Shown here: piece by piece, positions 46,405-63,743 of the stretch | Position numbering within the stretch: position 1 is the first letter of the stretch | How the letters are laid out: every line of letters starts with the position of its first letter | Source of the DNA: Dipetalonema caudispina | Lineage: Eukaryota > Nematoda > Chromadorea > Rhabditida > Onchocercidae | Direction of reading: 5' to 3' | DNA length: 64,000 bases | Assembly (NCBI GenBank): GCA_013365325.1 | Contig: JABVXV010000083.1 | Span: 1-64,000 of the forward strand | Program-made: the position numbers and the translations under genes | The notes under the pieces: generated by a model | What the model was told of the DNA's origin: nothing | Database searches by the model: none | The model's input: the letters and a program-made list of their open reading frames with translations, nothing else

Positions 46405-49053
46405 AAAAAATTTCCAACGCTCTTAGGAAGTGTTCAGGATTGAAATTGAAATTGAGAATCAGGAAAACTGTTTATTACCGGTGGTAAAATATATATTTGT
46501 ATTTGTTGAACATATATATATATATATATATGAATTTTTTTCTTTAATCTTTTTAAGCTTGCCTTTTAGCAACGTTGCCTACATTTTATATGAACATTAT
46601 GCGCTGATATCCAAATTGTTCTCACTTTTAAAGGCTCCCAATTTCTCTCTCTCACTATGATTGTTTTTTTTTTGAATTCAACTATTTTTGGTACATAACA
46701 AATTTGGGCTTGAAATATCAACAAACTTTTGCAAATTTTGAATTTCCAATAGTTACTGATTTATTTCACTGATCTATGTTAACAAATGACTCGAATTCAT
46801 TGAAAAATGTTCATTATAACATAATCAAATATGAAATACATTTTGGCTTCATGTTAAGCTATCCAAAATTCTAGAAAATGGCCTAGTTTAACAGTTATAC
46901 TTCAACTACTACTACATTATCAATTATTTCTCGCTGACATTATCTGCTATAATCCTCAGATTAATTTACCCCGAAAAAAAAAAAAAAATAAAACATTTCC
47001 AATATATTTTTCTTTTGTTTTGTATAAAAAAAAATGTAAAATTTTTTTAAAATTTCAATTTATTATTTATTTTTTTTCAAGATTGAATTTTTTCTCAAAA
47101 AATAATGCAATTTTTTTTTTTTTGCCTTTTTACTATTCAGATGTATTTATATGTGCATTTTGTTCAACTTCTTCTTCTTCTTCTTCTTTCTTTCTTTTGT
47201 CTCCATTTTTCAAATTTGCATTTATCATGCTGTTAAATGAAATTTTATACGTGTTTCTTTACGTTTCCATTTTATTCTTTCATATTTTCAAATACATGTT
47301 CAATTGTTTTAGAAGGGAATCATTGCAAATGTTTGTTTCAGATTATTGTTATTTCCTTATCTTCATTATAAATGATTATTGTATATCGTTTGTAAAGAGA
47401 TCCGAATAACAATCTGAATCCGAATAACGGATTATAAAGATCCGAATAATGGCGTTAATATCGTATAATAAATAAAGATTAGCATGAGATATTCAGTCGA
47501 ATTGTTATATTTCATCAAATGTATTTAAATTTTATGAAAAAAAAAAAAAAAGAAAAAGACGACATAATCTTTATTAACTATTTGGATTGGTGCCTTTTTT
47601 TTTTTTCGTTCCTTTATTTGGATTTTACCGAAATGTAAGGTTTTTTTTAAGTTTGAAATTGTTAAAATTTAATGTGGTGGTTGTTGAAATTTTCACATTT
47701 TTGTTATAAACAAAACATCTGTTGTCTTCCATCTCTAAAATATTGACAATTTATATTTGTATAGTTGTGTAAATAAAAATTTTTCAATGGAATTGATAAT
47801 GCAATGTGTGTCAGAATTTTGTTACAAAATTGTGAAGAAAATGGAATTTTGAAAGACTCACAGAGTTCACAAAAAGTTGCTCTTTTGACATTACTGTTGC
47901 TATTTTTAATGCTAAACAGATTTTGATTTTATAGCTATCAACGCTGATCGCTGATCAACCATAATAAGATTTAATTCAACAAGGCGTATTAGCTTATAAT
48001 TCAGTGTACCGGAACTTCGAGAGTTGCTGAAGAGTCGTTTATTGTACTAAAGATAGCCGATAGAAATTGATGAAATGAGGAGGATTGAATCTCGAAAGTC
48101 AAGAGAAACTTTTATGTGGTTGGAAATTTTGAAAAGTTTGTTTGTTAAGAAAAAGTCACGAATTTTGTCAAAAAATTTAAATCTAAACCGCACTTTCCAT
48201 TTTCATACTTCTGATTTGTTCACATTGGAGTTGATTTCATTTACGATATTTTTATTAAAATGATTAAATTTTATATAATTACAATTCTTTTTAATGGTTT
48301 ATACCACAATTTTAAAATTCAAGGATCTTTTCATCATTTCTTTTCGTTGATTTCGTCTAAGAGCACATCTTGCAAATATTTATTAAAAATGGGACAAAAT
48401 ACACTACAAATTTTAAAACAATCGTTCATGTACTTTTGTAGTTTTGATAATCGATGGCAGGTCCATGCAGCTAAATTAACATTCCATATGATATTTCTAT
48501 TGGAATTGATGGTTAATTCAAAATTAAATTCTGCACCAACATTTTGAATTGATTTTAAGTTTTAAGGCTTCATTTTTAGGTTCAAAACTTACCCAGTTTT
48601 AACGATAGATTTTGGACCTAACATCGATACTAATACTAATTAATAATGATAGTGTTAATAATAATAGTAATTGTAACAATTATTACTGCTGTTGTAATTG
48701 GGAAAGCCATGATAAGAAATTGAAATTTCACATATTTTTTTTTTTTCGAAATCCTTGACTTATTTTAAACATCATTGGACATAATGTTTCATCTTTTCGT
48801 TTAACGGCCTATATCCATTAGTATCTGCGGGAGGTTTATTTGCCGTTGGAAATCGATTGCGGGTGACAATGACCTTTTCTTACCCACCATTGCCAAGTGT
48901 TGCATGATCTAAATGAATGAATCTATTGACCTTTTAAGTGTGTAAATTTGAAGATTTCAAAATTAGCGTCGAATATGAAAAAGCATAACGATGCAACTAT
49001 CGCATCTATGTCATCCAAAAATATGAACACAAAACATGCTTATTAATTGCGCT
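46405..49053. other. Convergent intergenic, TEAD to neuropeptide gene
   Basis: This should hold the TEAD 3' UTR; candidate AATAAA signals are at 46987-46992 and near 47468. On the minus strand it holds the neuropeptide 3' UTR, with TTTATT (AATAAA in reverse) at 48835-48840. A short TA run is at 46504-46530. I recognise no other gene. Confidence 0.55.
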
Positions 49054-49576
49054 CTAATTAATTGCATAAAGGTAAAGGCTACAAACATCGAGTTGTTCAG
49101 CTAAATGTTCTGCTGGACTTAACGCAGGCCGTTTGCCAATATTTTGCAATGCCAATAGATCATCCAAACTATCATCCAATTCCAATGCTGGCATTGCATG
49201 CGATCGATCACCAAACGAACGTTTATAGCCCTGAAGTGTCAAAATTTTTTAAACTTTTATAATTTTTTACTGAACAACTAATCGTTTTTATAAGAAAACT
49301 ATGAAATTTCAATTTCATTTTACTGGCATTAATCGGAATGGTAAGGAGCAAATGGTTAAATGCTGGAAAAATATATGATACTAAAACTTATGTGATCATT
49401 TTATCTTACAACAATGCTTCACATACCAATTCATTAAGATGTAAAAGGGAATTTATGCTATCTTCCAGCTGTAATGCTGGTGATAGTTGTCTCTTCTGTT
49501 GGATTGCATAACCGCACATCATGTCACCAAAACATATCACCAGAGTTGTGAAAGTAGCCAAACCTATTAGATACAT
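49054..49576 (-). CDS. Neuropeptide-like precursor, two exons, 108 aa
   Basis: Exon 1 is 49427-49576 and exon 2 is 49054-49230; the intron has GT-AG ends and phase 0. Residues 1-24 form a signal peptide (hydrophobic LIGLATFTTLVICFG, then a Cys/Gly/Ala end). Dibasic KR sites at 28-29, 53-54 and 83-84 cut out two related peptides: residues 30-52 (SPALQLEDSINSLLHLNELG core, then Tyr before KR) and 55-82 (MPALELDDSLDDLLALQNIG before KR, so C-terminally amidated). The tail PALSPAEHLAEQL resembles the peptide start again. This layout is that of a regulated-secretion peptide precursor. The LLxxxxIGKR end and SPA motif recall the C. elegans NLP-11 family, but I am not sure of that. The ATG follows TTTTTAGC, so a trans-splice or 5' UTR acceptor is likely. 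Confidence 0.8.
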
Positions 49577-52500
49577 GCTAAAAATATTTGCAATTTATAC
49601 ATTTCATAAAAGTTTACAGTGACGTTAAAAATGATTTTCGCTCGTTGAAATAATCAACAGATATATGATCTTTATCATTTTTCGTCTAATTCTTCCAATC
49701 ACAATATCCATCATACAAAATTCGCGTTCTATTTACTTGAATCTATTATCAACTATTGAAAGTTCTGAGAGGACATGATTAATTATTTTAGAATTTATGA
49801 CGTATTTCGTCCTATTTTTAATAAATATAAAAAAGTAGTGTTAAATAGAGCTGTGAATTTTGAAACTGTGATATGAATCAGCAAAAAAAAGAAAAAAAGA
49901 GAAGAAAATCTTAATTATGCAAAACTTAAAAATGTTGATATAAATATCGTGAATGAAATTACTTCCAGTGGGAGAAATAGAGAAAGACGAAGGAAGGAAA
50001 TTCGATGAAATTCAAATTTTTAACAAACCTTGAAAATTTTTCTTAAAAAATAAATTTTTCAAAACATTCATCATCAGTAAGTTCTTCTCTTTATTAATCT
50101 CTAAATTTTATCCTCTCCGCTCTGATCCATAAAATTCAATTTCCATCCACTTTACAAATTGATAAGCCTTAACTAAGGCTATTGTGAGTAATCCATGCTG
50201 ACAGCTATGAATACAACAGATGAATAAATGGAAGTTCATAATAGCTAAGAGTGACCTGGGGTCATTAAGCTTGCGTATAAGCGCAATAGGATATAGTATC
50301 TAGAGAGATAGTACAATGGATCACGGAAAAAAACATTTAGATATCATTGTTACAGTATTTTTTTTTGACCCCTGCATATTGTTAACTTTTCCTAAGCAGT
50401 ATTATTCTGTTACTGTCAACAACTATATTGGGCTTTACTTAAACGAAAAATATATTTTTTGAAGATTAGGCCTAATTTTAGGACAATTAAAGACTTCTGC
50501 TCTTGTTTACTTTCAAAGGTTAGTTGAAAGTATTTTCCTTTTCTTTTTTCCCGAAAAATCACACAAGCATGAAGTGAATAAAAAAAATAAGTAATCCATG
50601 TATATTTAGAAGTAATAAATCATATTCTATTTTTATATTATATGACTATTTACCTTTCATGATCGATGAAAACACAAGTTTGCTGGAAAATCATTAAAAA
50701 TGCTTACATCGGCTAAGTTTTCGCAGCAAAAACTATTATTAAAATAATCATTACTTCTAATTAATTGGCTCGATTATGGAAAATAAAAATTTACTTGCTA
50801 ATTATTCCCACAATAACAAACAATGTTTCTTATGTGTTACTTTTGTTTCATCACAATTAATGCTATAAATATTTAAAAAAAAAAAAAAGGAAAAACATGA
50901 ATTTATCATAGAAGTATTCAATCATTACTTTTAAGTAATTAAATTACTAATTTAGAAAGTTAGCAATTTAATTACTTTGAAAAAAAATTACTTGCTACTG
51001 ATGATTCTTTCAAAATCTACGATCTTGAAGTTTTTTTTTAGCCAAAAGGAACCTTCGATAAAGAGTTGACATATTGAGAAAATTAGAAACTTTCAATACT
51101 ACTTGACTTATCAGCAAATTAATTACTGGCAGAAGTTAATGAGGAAGTTGGGATAGTAAGAAGTAAAAAGTTGTTAATATTGAAAAGTAAATTGTATTTA
51201 AACCATTGCATTTCCATTTAATTAGTTAACCAATATTATAAAAAAAGAAATGCAAGAAATACAAGCAATAAAGTTGGGGAAAAATGGGAGAAACTTTCTA
51301 TTCATAAAATTTAATTCATGCAAAAAAAGGCTGTCAAATTTGATTAGAAAATTCAGTTAAGAGAAATAAATTAATTTCAATCATCACCAAACGAACCATT
51401 CATTTTTTTTTCTTTTATTTAAGAATTTAATTTTTCTCGAAAAGAAAACATTTTCTTCAACTTTCGTAGCAACATTAACTGTGTAATTTTGATTCACTGT
51501 ATTTTTTTGATTGTACGATAAGTTATTATTCTTGCAATTAACTTTTCAAAGAAAAACGATAAATTCTTAGAAATGATTAATGTTCAATCTGAAAGAATTA
51601 TCAGAAATCAATAGTTTTTTTTTCCAAAGGAATTAAATTCCATAGTTAATTCTAATATAAGTTCAATTATTTGCCATGTCTTATTAGTTTTCTTTTAAAT
51701 GATAATTTCGCTTTTTGCTAATAACCTTATCCATCATGAATTAAAGGATCAGCATTGAAATGTTGAAAACTTCTATCTCTCTACTACAGATTGCAAATAT
51801 TAGATGAGAAAAACTGACTTTTACTTCGGAAATTTCACCTGAAAATATAACACTCCGCATTTATTCTATGTTACATTAAGATATATGAAAAAAGAAGAGA
51901 ATGTAAACATTATTTGAAAAATGGAATTAGATCAAGACTTACTAAATATTAAATTGTAAATACTAAAAACATTTAAGAATTTGCAATACACTTCAAAGAA
52001 TGTTCTACGAATTTCATTTTTTGCTTTATTTCCCATTTAAATCACATTTGAATAGCAGCATTAAATTAAATTCATGCCTAGTCCTAACTTCACAATGATA
52101 AATAACTAGTCGTAGCATTAACACTAATGATTAATTAATTAAACTATTTAGTAGTGTTGATGGAAAAATTAACATTACAACAAAACATTTCTGAAATGAA
52201 AGCAGTCGATGTTATTAATTTTAATGTGCCAAATATAACAATTACTGCAAAACTATGCTTACATTTCAAATGCATAACTTTTGCCAAAAATTTCTTGTCA
52301 AATGTGACATTTTGAAAAATCACACACAAAATATTTTAACAAAATTTGATTTTTTTGGCAAATTTTTTTTGTCCAAATCACGATGAAAATTATTCCATGT
52401 CAAAGAGATAGAAGGGAAGATTAATTTTACAATAATTATCCATTACATCATTTTTCGTTATCATATTTAATTTTCAATTAATTTTCGTGATTGAAATGGG

Positions 52501-54139
52501 TATATGTTTGAAGGAAACTTCAATTGTCCCTCCTAATTATTAACGTGAATTATTAATTTATTCAAATTAACTGAAGAAGATTAAAATGATCAGATAAACA
52601 TTCTCATTAATTGCAAATATTTTAAGCTTTGATAATTGCAACAATTAAAATGAAATATATTTCAAATATTATATTAAAATTTGCTGGAAATAATTTGTCC
52701 TACTTCTATGTAAATAACCATTTATTTAGTCATTGATAAGAAATGTTAATTGATAATGACATTATACAACTGATAAATGAAGTAATGAATTAGATTTTAT
52801 ATCTCTTAGAAGAGGATGAGAAAGACGAAAATTTTGTTTGGAAGAGAAAAAAAAAAGTGTATGATAGTTGAGGAATAAGAAATCTTCTGAAAAATACGCC
52901 TTCACTATTTTTCGTATATTTTAAAAGAATTTTGTGTATTTCCAGCAAAAATTTATTTACTATTTTATGTGTAACTTTCAATATCTAAAATTAAGTTAAC
53001 TTATTGAGAGTAATGTCAGATTGCTTTGATTATACGACGATATTGTATCGAACATTTAAAATGTAACAATTATGAATAAGCAAGCCACTTACTAATTATT
53101 AAGGCTTGTTATGCATCAATTCTCTCTCTCTCTCTCGAAACTTTTCAAGATTTGTACTATTTTGGGATGCTGAAAATATGAAAATTAATCGGTAGCATTT
53201 GTTTCAAACATTTTTTACCTTAAAATAGATGCAAAAAATTCGCTGGATCAAGTATTCCTTACCTTCAAAAGCAAGAAAATTCACTGTTCTCTTATTACTT
53301 ACAAAGTATTTCTATTTAAATACGCACTTTTCCAATTTAACACTAAAATTTATCACCAATTACTTATTTTTGTAATTTTTCTCGATCACTGATCAAGAAA
53401 GTATTCATACAAGTAGCAAAAATTAAATTGATAAATATAAATAAGTAAGAGGTCAATCATCAATGTAGGAGATATGTAAGTTTAGAATGGGAAATTTCTG
53501 ATTATCGAGAGAATCAATATGAAATGATTCAGAAGTAAGAATGTAAGATAATATGTTTGGTTAGCTGAGTTGTTTGTGTTGATGAATTGAGGGATAGAAG
53601 GATGTAGTGAATTAACTGATTAAATAATAAAAACGAACAGGAAAATGATATGAGAAATTTAGTGACATCAAGAAATTCCTTAGAGAATTAGAGAAGATAA
53701 AAAGAATTCCTTGACAGACAAGAATGAATAGTATGTCTCGTCTTGTTATCCTGCATAATTTCAAATTCAAATTGAATTATCTGAACTGAAATGAACAGCG
53801 GATTTAAAAAATGAAAATTTCGAAAAGAACAAGAAGAAAATAATTCAATTCTTGGTCAAGTTATCATCATTATTCATATTGTTCAAAATTGGAATCCAAT
53901 AATTGCTTCATTAATTTATAGTCTGCTAGGCTAGAGAAGGTGGATATGTTAGTTAGCTTAAGCCTAAGCCTTGAATTATCATAATTCAAAGATTCAGTGG
54001 CTAATTGTATGCACAACATATAATGCATTAGGCTCATAACATGGTTATGTTTAGTATAGCAAGAAAAAAAAAAAAAAAAAACAGTTTTAATAAAATATTA
54101 TTTCTCTCCAAATTAACGATTCGGATATTTTATGAGCCA
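49577..54139. other. Non-coding stretch upstream of the neuropeptide gene
   Basis: AT-rich, with no recognisable coding or RNA gene. It includes a small perfect stem (arms 50934-50945 and 50965-50976). The neuropeptide promoter should lie at its left end. Confidence 0.55.
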
Positions 54140-54309
54140 TTAGCCAAGAGTAAACGGTTAGTCTCTTGGGTGAATCATTTTTAAATTATGATTTCTATTT
54201 GTTAAGAATTTCTCATAGTTAAATATTTAATTATGAGAAATTCTTAACAAATAGAAATCATAATTTAAAAATGATTCACCCAAGAGACTAACCGTTTACT
54301 CTTGGCTAA
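54140..54309. repeat. 170-bp near-perfect palindrome
   Basis: Left arm 54140-54224 and right arm 54225-54309 are reverse complements along all 85 positions with a single mismatch (G at 54218 against T at 54231). There is no spacer. The centre is AAATATTT. It could extrude a cruciform, or fold into an 85-bp hairpin if transcribed. No coding frame is present. Confidence 0.97.
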
Positions 54310-56270
54310 ATATTTAACTGAGATTTTTTATTTGATTAAATCATCAATGTATCGTTGGATTAATGAAATTTTCAAAACGAATTTATGATGAAGTTGAATT
54401 TCCTAAAAATTATAAGAAATAATTGAGACGTTATATAAATGTTGCCTTATTATCATGGCATAATTTTTTCTATTGAAATGTTTGAAAAGGTTATTTTTAG
54501 ATAGTAGCAAATGTATACAAGCAAATCATTCAAAAAAGCTCCAAATATTATTTGTCACCTATTTATATATTAATATGAAATAGTCTGCAGATGTTATAAA
54601 TAATGAGAAAATTAATTAAGATGATTGCGAAAGAGAATCAGGATATAATTATGAACCTAATTATTAGGTAAGTTCGATAACCTAAAATACTTTTGTCTGG
54701 AAAATAAAATTCAACTAAGTTTTTTCCTGCAACTCGTCAACTTTTATATTTATGATACTAATCTTATCAAATAGAGAGAAACGTTGAATATCATCAATAG
54801 CCATTCCCTATCAAAGACATCAGATCTCGACTATGACATTAGCCTAGGCCAATTGATACGAAATTGTCCTAGTGAAAGAGCAAACTTGACAAGCGCATCG
54901 TCCTAATATTACATTACCTATTACATTAATATTGAAAATTCATTGAATATTAAAATACTAAATACTTTCAAAACGAATTCACTTACTAATCAAATCATCG
55001 ATAATGTATGGTTATTTAAAATTTTAATAAATAAAATTCTAATCTTATCGATATAATTTATTGGTACACAATTTCACAATTTGAAAATAAAAATAACTTA
55101 GCATGAAGCAGATCTCTTCTACAACAATAGATTTGAATAGCATAAGCATGCTTATATCCTTAAGATATACTTATGGATAGATTTATTTCAGATATTCATA
55201 TATTTCCGGAATAAAAATTCCGCGTTTAGTGTCATACATTCAATGACGTATGGAACATACTGTCAACCATATACTAAATATGATTAATCTGATAGCAATA
55301 AAAATATGTTTAATTTTGCACTGCAAATCAGTCATGAGCATTTTCGGTGGATAGTTTGACTGATAATTGCAATAATAATAAATTAATTGATCAAGATTTG
55401 AATATCTCAAGATCTTTACCGAATATAATTACTTTCTCAAATTTAATAAAATTTGCTATTGTTTTGTTTTCTATTTCACAATAATAGCACAAATATTTAC
55501 TATGCAACAATAAATTTACCATGAGCAGATGGTATATCAGTAAATTATATTGCTATATGATTTATTCTAATTTCTGCCTTTTGGTATTCAAATGATTGCT
55601 GTGCTTCCATCTATTAATTAATACTGCTAGATTAATTAATACTGCAACTTAATTTGTCATATATACATTTATATATGTTATTTTTAAATGGAAATTTTAT
55701 TAAAAAAATTCAGGAAAATAAGCAAAAAAAAAAGACTTTTTTTGCTTATTAGCAAATTTTACACTACAAATAATAATTATTTTACTAATAAATGAGATGC
55801 ATTCATTGATTTAGTCATGGTAGACGTATGAAATTGTATTTAAAATTTGAATGTAAACAAATAAATGACAATTTTCCTCAATATTCATTATCCTTATTAT
55901 GCTCCGGAAATTTCAAAATTTATAAAAAAAGAGAAAGTTGCTCAATTTGATTGACTTATATGGATGTCAATTTCTTGGGATGAATCATTTATATTGTTGT
56001 TGCTACAACTACTACAACTACAACAACTACTACTACAAAAAAGGCTTTCTAATGCAATGGAATAAACCTAACAATTAGTGTAAACCTGAAATATTTAACT
56101 TTACTCTATCATTCATAAGCAAATCTGATTGAAAATTCGAAATCGAAAAATTTGGTAAAAGGAAACACATAATGAGCAGATGAGAGCACAAGCAAATAAG
56201 TAATTAATCTGAAAGGTACTAAAACTTGATCATAATCAAGCCAAAGAAGTATATTTATCGGTAATCAAGA

Positions 56271-56366
56271 TTTAAATGCACACTAACTTCACATCAAATT
56301 TCAGCTGAGGTTAGAAAGTGTTTTCATAATTATATATTTTCGTATGAAGGATCAATCAAGCAAATT
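56271..56366 (+). repeat. Diverged direct repeat, copy 1
   Basis: It shares TTTAAATG, ACTARCTTCA, ATTTCAGCTGAGGT and the 20-base block GTGTTTTCATAATTATATAT with 56479-56574. Confidence 0.85.
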
Positions 56367-56478
56367 TATTTCAACTTTGTATTTTTTCCCGGATTTATTT
56401 TCAAAAGAAAATAGGTGAAGGCTTTTAAGTCTTATTTTCTTCTGCATCATTAACTTCAGGAAGTATACTGATAAAGGA

Positions 56479-56574
56479 TTTAAATGTATACTAGCTTCAT
56501 ATTAAAATTAAAATTTCAGCTGAGGTCATGAAGTGTTTTCATAATTATATATTTTAGCATAAAGAAAAGCCAAT
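56479..56574 (+). repeat. Diverged direct repeat, copy 2
   Basis: Second copy of the 56271-56366 unit, same orientation, 208 bases downstream. Differences are point changes plus a small A-rich insertion. Confidence 0.85.
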
Positions 56575-57337
56575 AAAAAAAGACAAATTGAAGGTCTTCA
56601 AACAGGAGAACTAAACACATCAACACACCGAAAACCGATTCGCATAATTAATGTGGTTTAAAGTCAGCCATATCATTCTACATTTTCAGACTAAATTAGC
56701 ACACATAGGGAAAACCACAAGTTTCAAAGAATTCCCAAGTTTATTGCAAAAATTTTCTCATAGTCGTTTGTCAATTGTCAATTGTCAACACAAATGTCCT
56801 CTCCATTCAACACCTCACGCCTCCAAATGTTATTTAAGCTGTGCTTAAATAATTGTAAACTTTGAAACTAACAGTTCTAACATATAACTGTTTCAACTGA
56901 TAAGCTGAAAAATCAGCATACCCTTTGATGTTTTTCAAGTAATGCACTGCTTCACCATTCACCATTAGTATAATATTCGACCAGGTCTAGTTCTGATTGA
57001 ATTAAATTAGAAAGTGATACAAAAGAAAACCTAACCAGCTATCCTAATCCTAATGTCCTCTCACAACGTAGGGATCTACAAGCCTAGTACATCATTTCTA
57101 GGATTCATGGTTCGGAAGCCATCTAAGTGTATGCAGCACTTACAGTCACAGGTATAATTGAATGCTTCAGATTTAATATGTTTTTGCTTAGCCTACAACG
57201 ACAGACATCGTGCATTGGTGAGTGAAGAAATATTAGACTGTTATAAGCACAAAACTGATAACAGATAAATTTACTCTGAACAACAACTTGTATAGAAAAT
57301 CACTTAGAATACAAAGTAATGGGGGAATTTCAAATGT

Positions 57338-57990
57338 TTAGCTCATTGCAACAGCATTTGTCGGCTGTGTTCCTTGACGGTTTTTTGGTTTTGCTATACT
57401 TCCTTCACGGAAATGATTCCTGAAATAAAATGCAACCGATAAACTTGGATGTAACAAATTCTGAAGAGATAGAGTAATACCACAAGAATAAGGGGAATGC
57501 ATCAGTCCCAAGCTTATGGAGCTACAAATCAACTGCGAAAGTCCTAATCTGTAGTCGATACTAACGACAAAATCAGTGCTTTCAAATTGAGATGTGATGA
57601 AATAGTGAGAATAACTTCTACCGGTACAAATTCTTTGAATCAACACTGATTCAATTCGAAGACTACTAAGTTGTATAGTTTATAAGGCGCTTACTGCCAT
57701 AAATGGAGAATACATCCCTACTTGAATAGTCCAAAATTAGGCCATTATTGCTGAACGAAAACGAACCTAAAACGTCGTCTTACAATTTTAATATGACGCA
57801 TACGACCGGTACCCGTGGTATGTCGTCTGATTGCTTTTGCTGACCATTGATAAGTACGTTTACGAGCAGATGGATAACCACATGATGCGCAACGATGTTT
57901 CTGGATATGATACGATGAACGACCACATCGACGGCACAACGTATGCGTCTTATTATGACGCTTACCAAAAGATGATGTACCCTTTGTCAT
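57338..57990 (-). CDS. rpl-37: 60S ribosomal protein eL37
   Basis: This zinc-binding structural protein of the large ribosomal subunit has exons 57767-57990 and 57338-57419, giving 101 aa. It starts [20 protein letters not shown], the family N-terminus. It carries the CxxC...CxxC zinc ribbon (CRRCG and CASCGYP) and [17 protein letters not shown], then after the intron NHFREG and a Lys/Pro tail. The ATG at 57990 is chosen because it matches the family. An in-frame ATG at 58011 would add seven hydrophobic residues across acceptor-like TATAG/CTAG sequences and is probably in the untranslated leader. High, constitutive expression is expected from its role. Confidence 0.97.
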
Positions 57991-58001
57991 TACTAGACAA
58001 G

Positions 58002-58304
58002 CTATAAACAATTCATAATTAATTATCCGATAAGATTACTCCTTGTAACAGCGTTTGTTTAACAGGGGAACACCACACTGACGTGATATAGTCAATCTTC
58101 TTACTTACTCTTACCATCATCCCATCAAAATCTAATGATTCCCACTATTCTTTATTATTATTGATAAATCTATAAACAATTTACAGTTAATTGTCTGATA
58201 AAAATACTCCCCGTAATAACGTCGTAGATATGCAAACAGCACATTACCTAGGTGATCAATAGCCTCACGTACAACACTCCCACTCCCATCCCAATCAAAA
58301 TCCA
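58002..58304. repeat. Diverged tandem duplication upstream of eL37
   Basis: Two units offset by 168 bases share, in order: CTATAAACAATT, TTAATT, GATAA, ATACTCC, GTAA, AACG/AGCG, CAC, GATCAAT-like, CATCCCA and TCAAAATC. Unit 1 is about 58002-58136 and unit 2 about 58170-58304. It lies next to the eL37 start. Confidence 0.75.
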
Positions 58305-59290
58305 AACCAATCCCGCTAACCTAACCCACCGGCGAATCCCGACAAAGCTCCCAAAAATTCTACAGTAAATCACGTAAGAACATACTAGGGACGATTTGCA
58401 ATTGAGCTGTCTCACCCAGTTGTGAAATCTGTGGAGATAAGAGTTAATGTATCGTTAATGCACTTCTCTCTCTCTCTTCCTCTTCGAGAGGAAATGATAT
58501 TAGTGCAGTAAGATGACTGTAATAATTACTTTATCACTGAAAAGAAAGAAAGGAAAGAAGAAGTGAGAGAAAAAAAGAGAAAACCAGAGAATGATCATTT
58601 TTACACTTTTTGTTTTTACGATGTTGCTCATCTGTGCTTCAATGTTACACTATTTCATCTTGAGATTTGTGAAGAGGAATGAGATTTGGAGAGGGATAAG
58701 TGCTTGAAAATGGTTAGCTGTTTGGGTTTTTTTACGTTATTATTATTCATCAGGTGGTGTTTACGCTTAGAAAGTTACATCTTTCGAAGCTTTGATTTCA
58801 TTTTAGTATTTAAGTTAGATATATTCGTACTATTCTTTTACGAATGTGAGATTAATAAACAGTTTCGATGCAATCACAAATTCTTCATTGACTGAATGAG
58901 AACTAAATTAAAGTAGACTTTATGATAGAAACGTATGTTCGGAAAATCTTTAAAAGAATTCTTGATTGATTAGGTGAAGTTTGGCCATCAATAAGTTTAA
59001 AGGTATGTGTAGTGGATGTTTTTCGAGTATTAGAATGTTTTATTGGTGGATTACTTGAAAATGTTTCTTCTTTTAAATAATTGGCGTGTGGTAATGTCAG
59101 AATTGTGGAATTCATAAATAAAATAGTATTCGAATTTCATACTTACTCATAGTATTACTTAACACTGCAAATAAAAGAGTACGATTTGAAGCGATCTCCA
59201 CGCTATTTATTGCCATTATTCTTAAAGTTTTTTGTTATAGGCAATGACGAAATATTGTATTCTCTTCACTTTTTTTTTATATTTTAAAAT

Positions 59291-59301
59291 ATGTTTTCAG
59301 A
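59291..59301 (+). other. Probable trans-splice acceptor of phosphoglucomutase
   Basis: ATGTTTTCAG ends at 59300, one base before the start ATG. No upstream coding exon is needed, because the protein begins at the usual family position. Confidence 0.5.

Positions 59302-63743
<4,442 letters not shown>

Larger units (their letters stand above)
54310..57337. other. Non-coding stretch downstream of the palindrome
   Basis: AT-rich and without a recognised gene, apart from the direct repeats at 56271 and 56479. The right end includes the eL37 3' UTR. Confidence 0.55.
57991..59301. promoter_or_regulatory. Divergent promoter region, eL37 / phosphoglucomutase
   Basis: This 1.3 kb separates two start codons on opposite strands. 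The eL37-proximal part has a tandem duplication (58002-58136 and 58170-58304). A CT run lies at 58465-58480. No TATA box or named site can be assigned with confidence. Confidence 0.55.

Noticed and set aside
46430..47409. Open frames after the TEAD stop
   Set aside because: They lie in the likely 3' UTR and flank and are dominated by Phe/Ile/Tyr from AT-rich DNA.
57991..58011. In-frame upstream ATG for eL37 (seven extra residues)
   Set aside because: Family members start MTKGTSSFG, and the extra stretch spans acceptor-like sequence of the leader.
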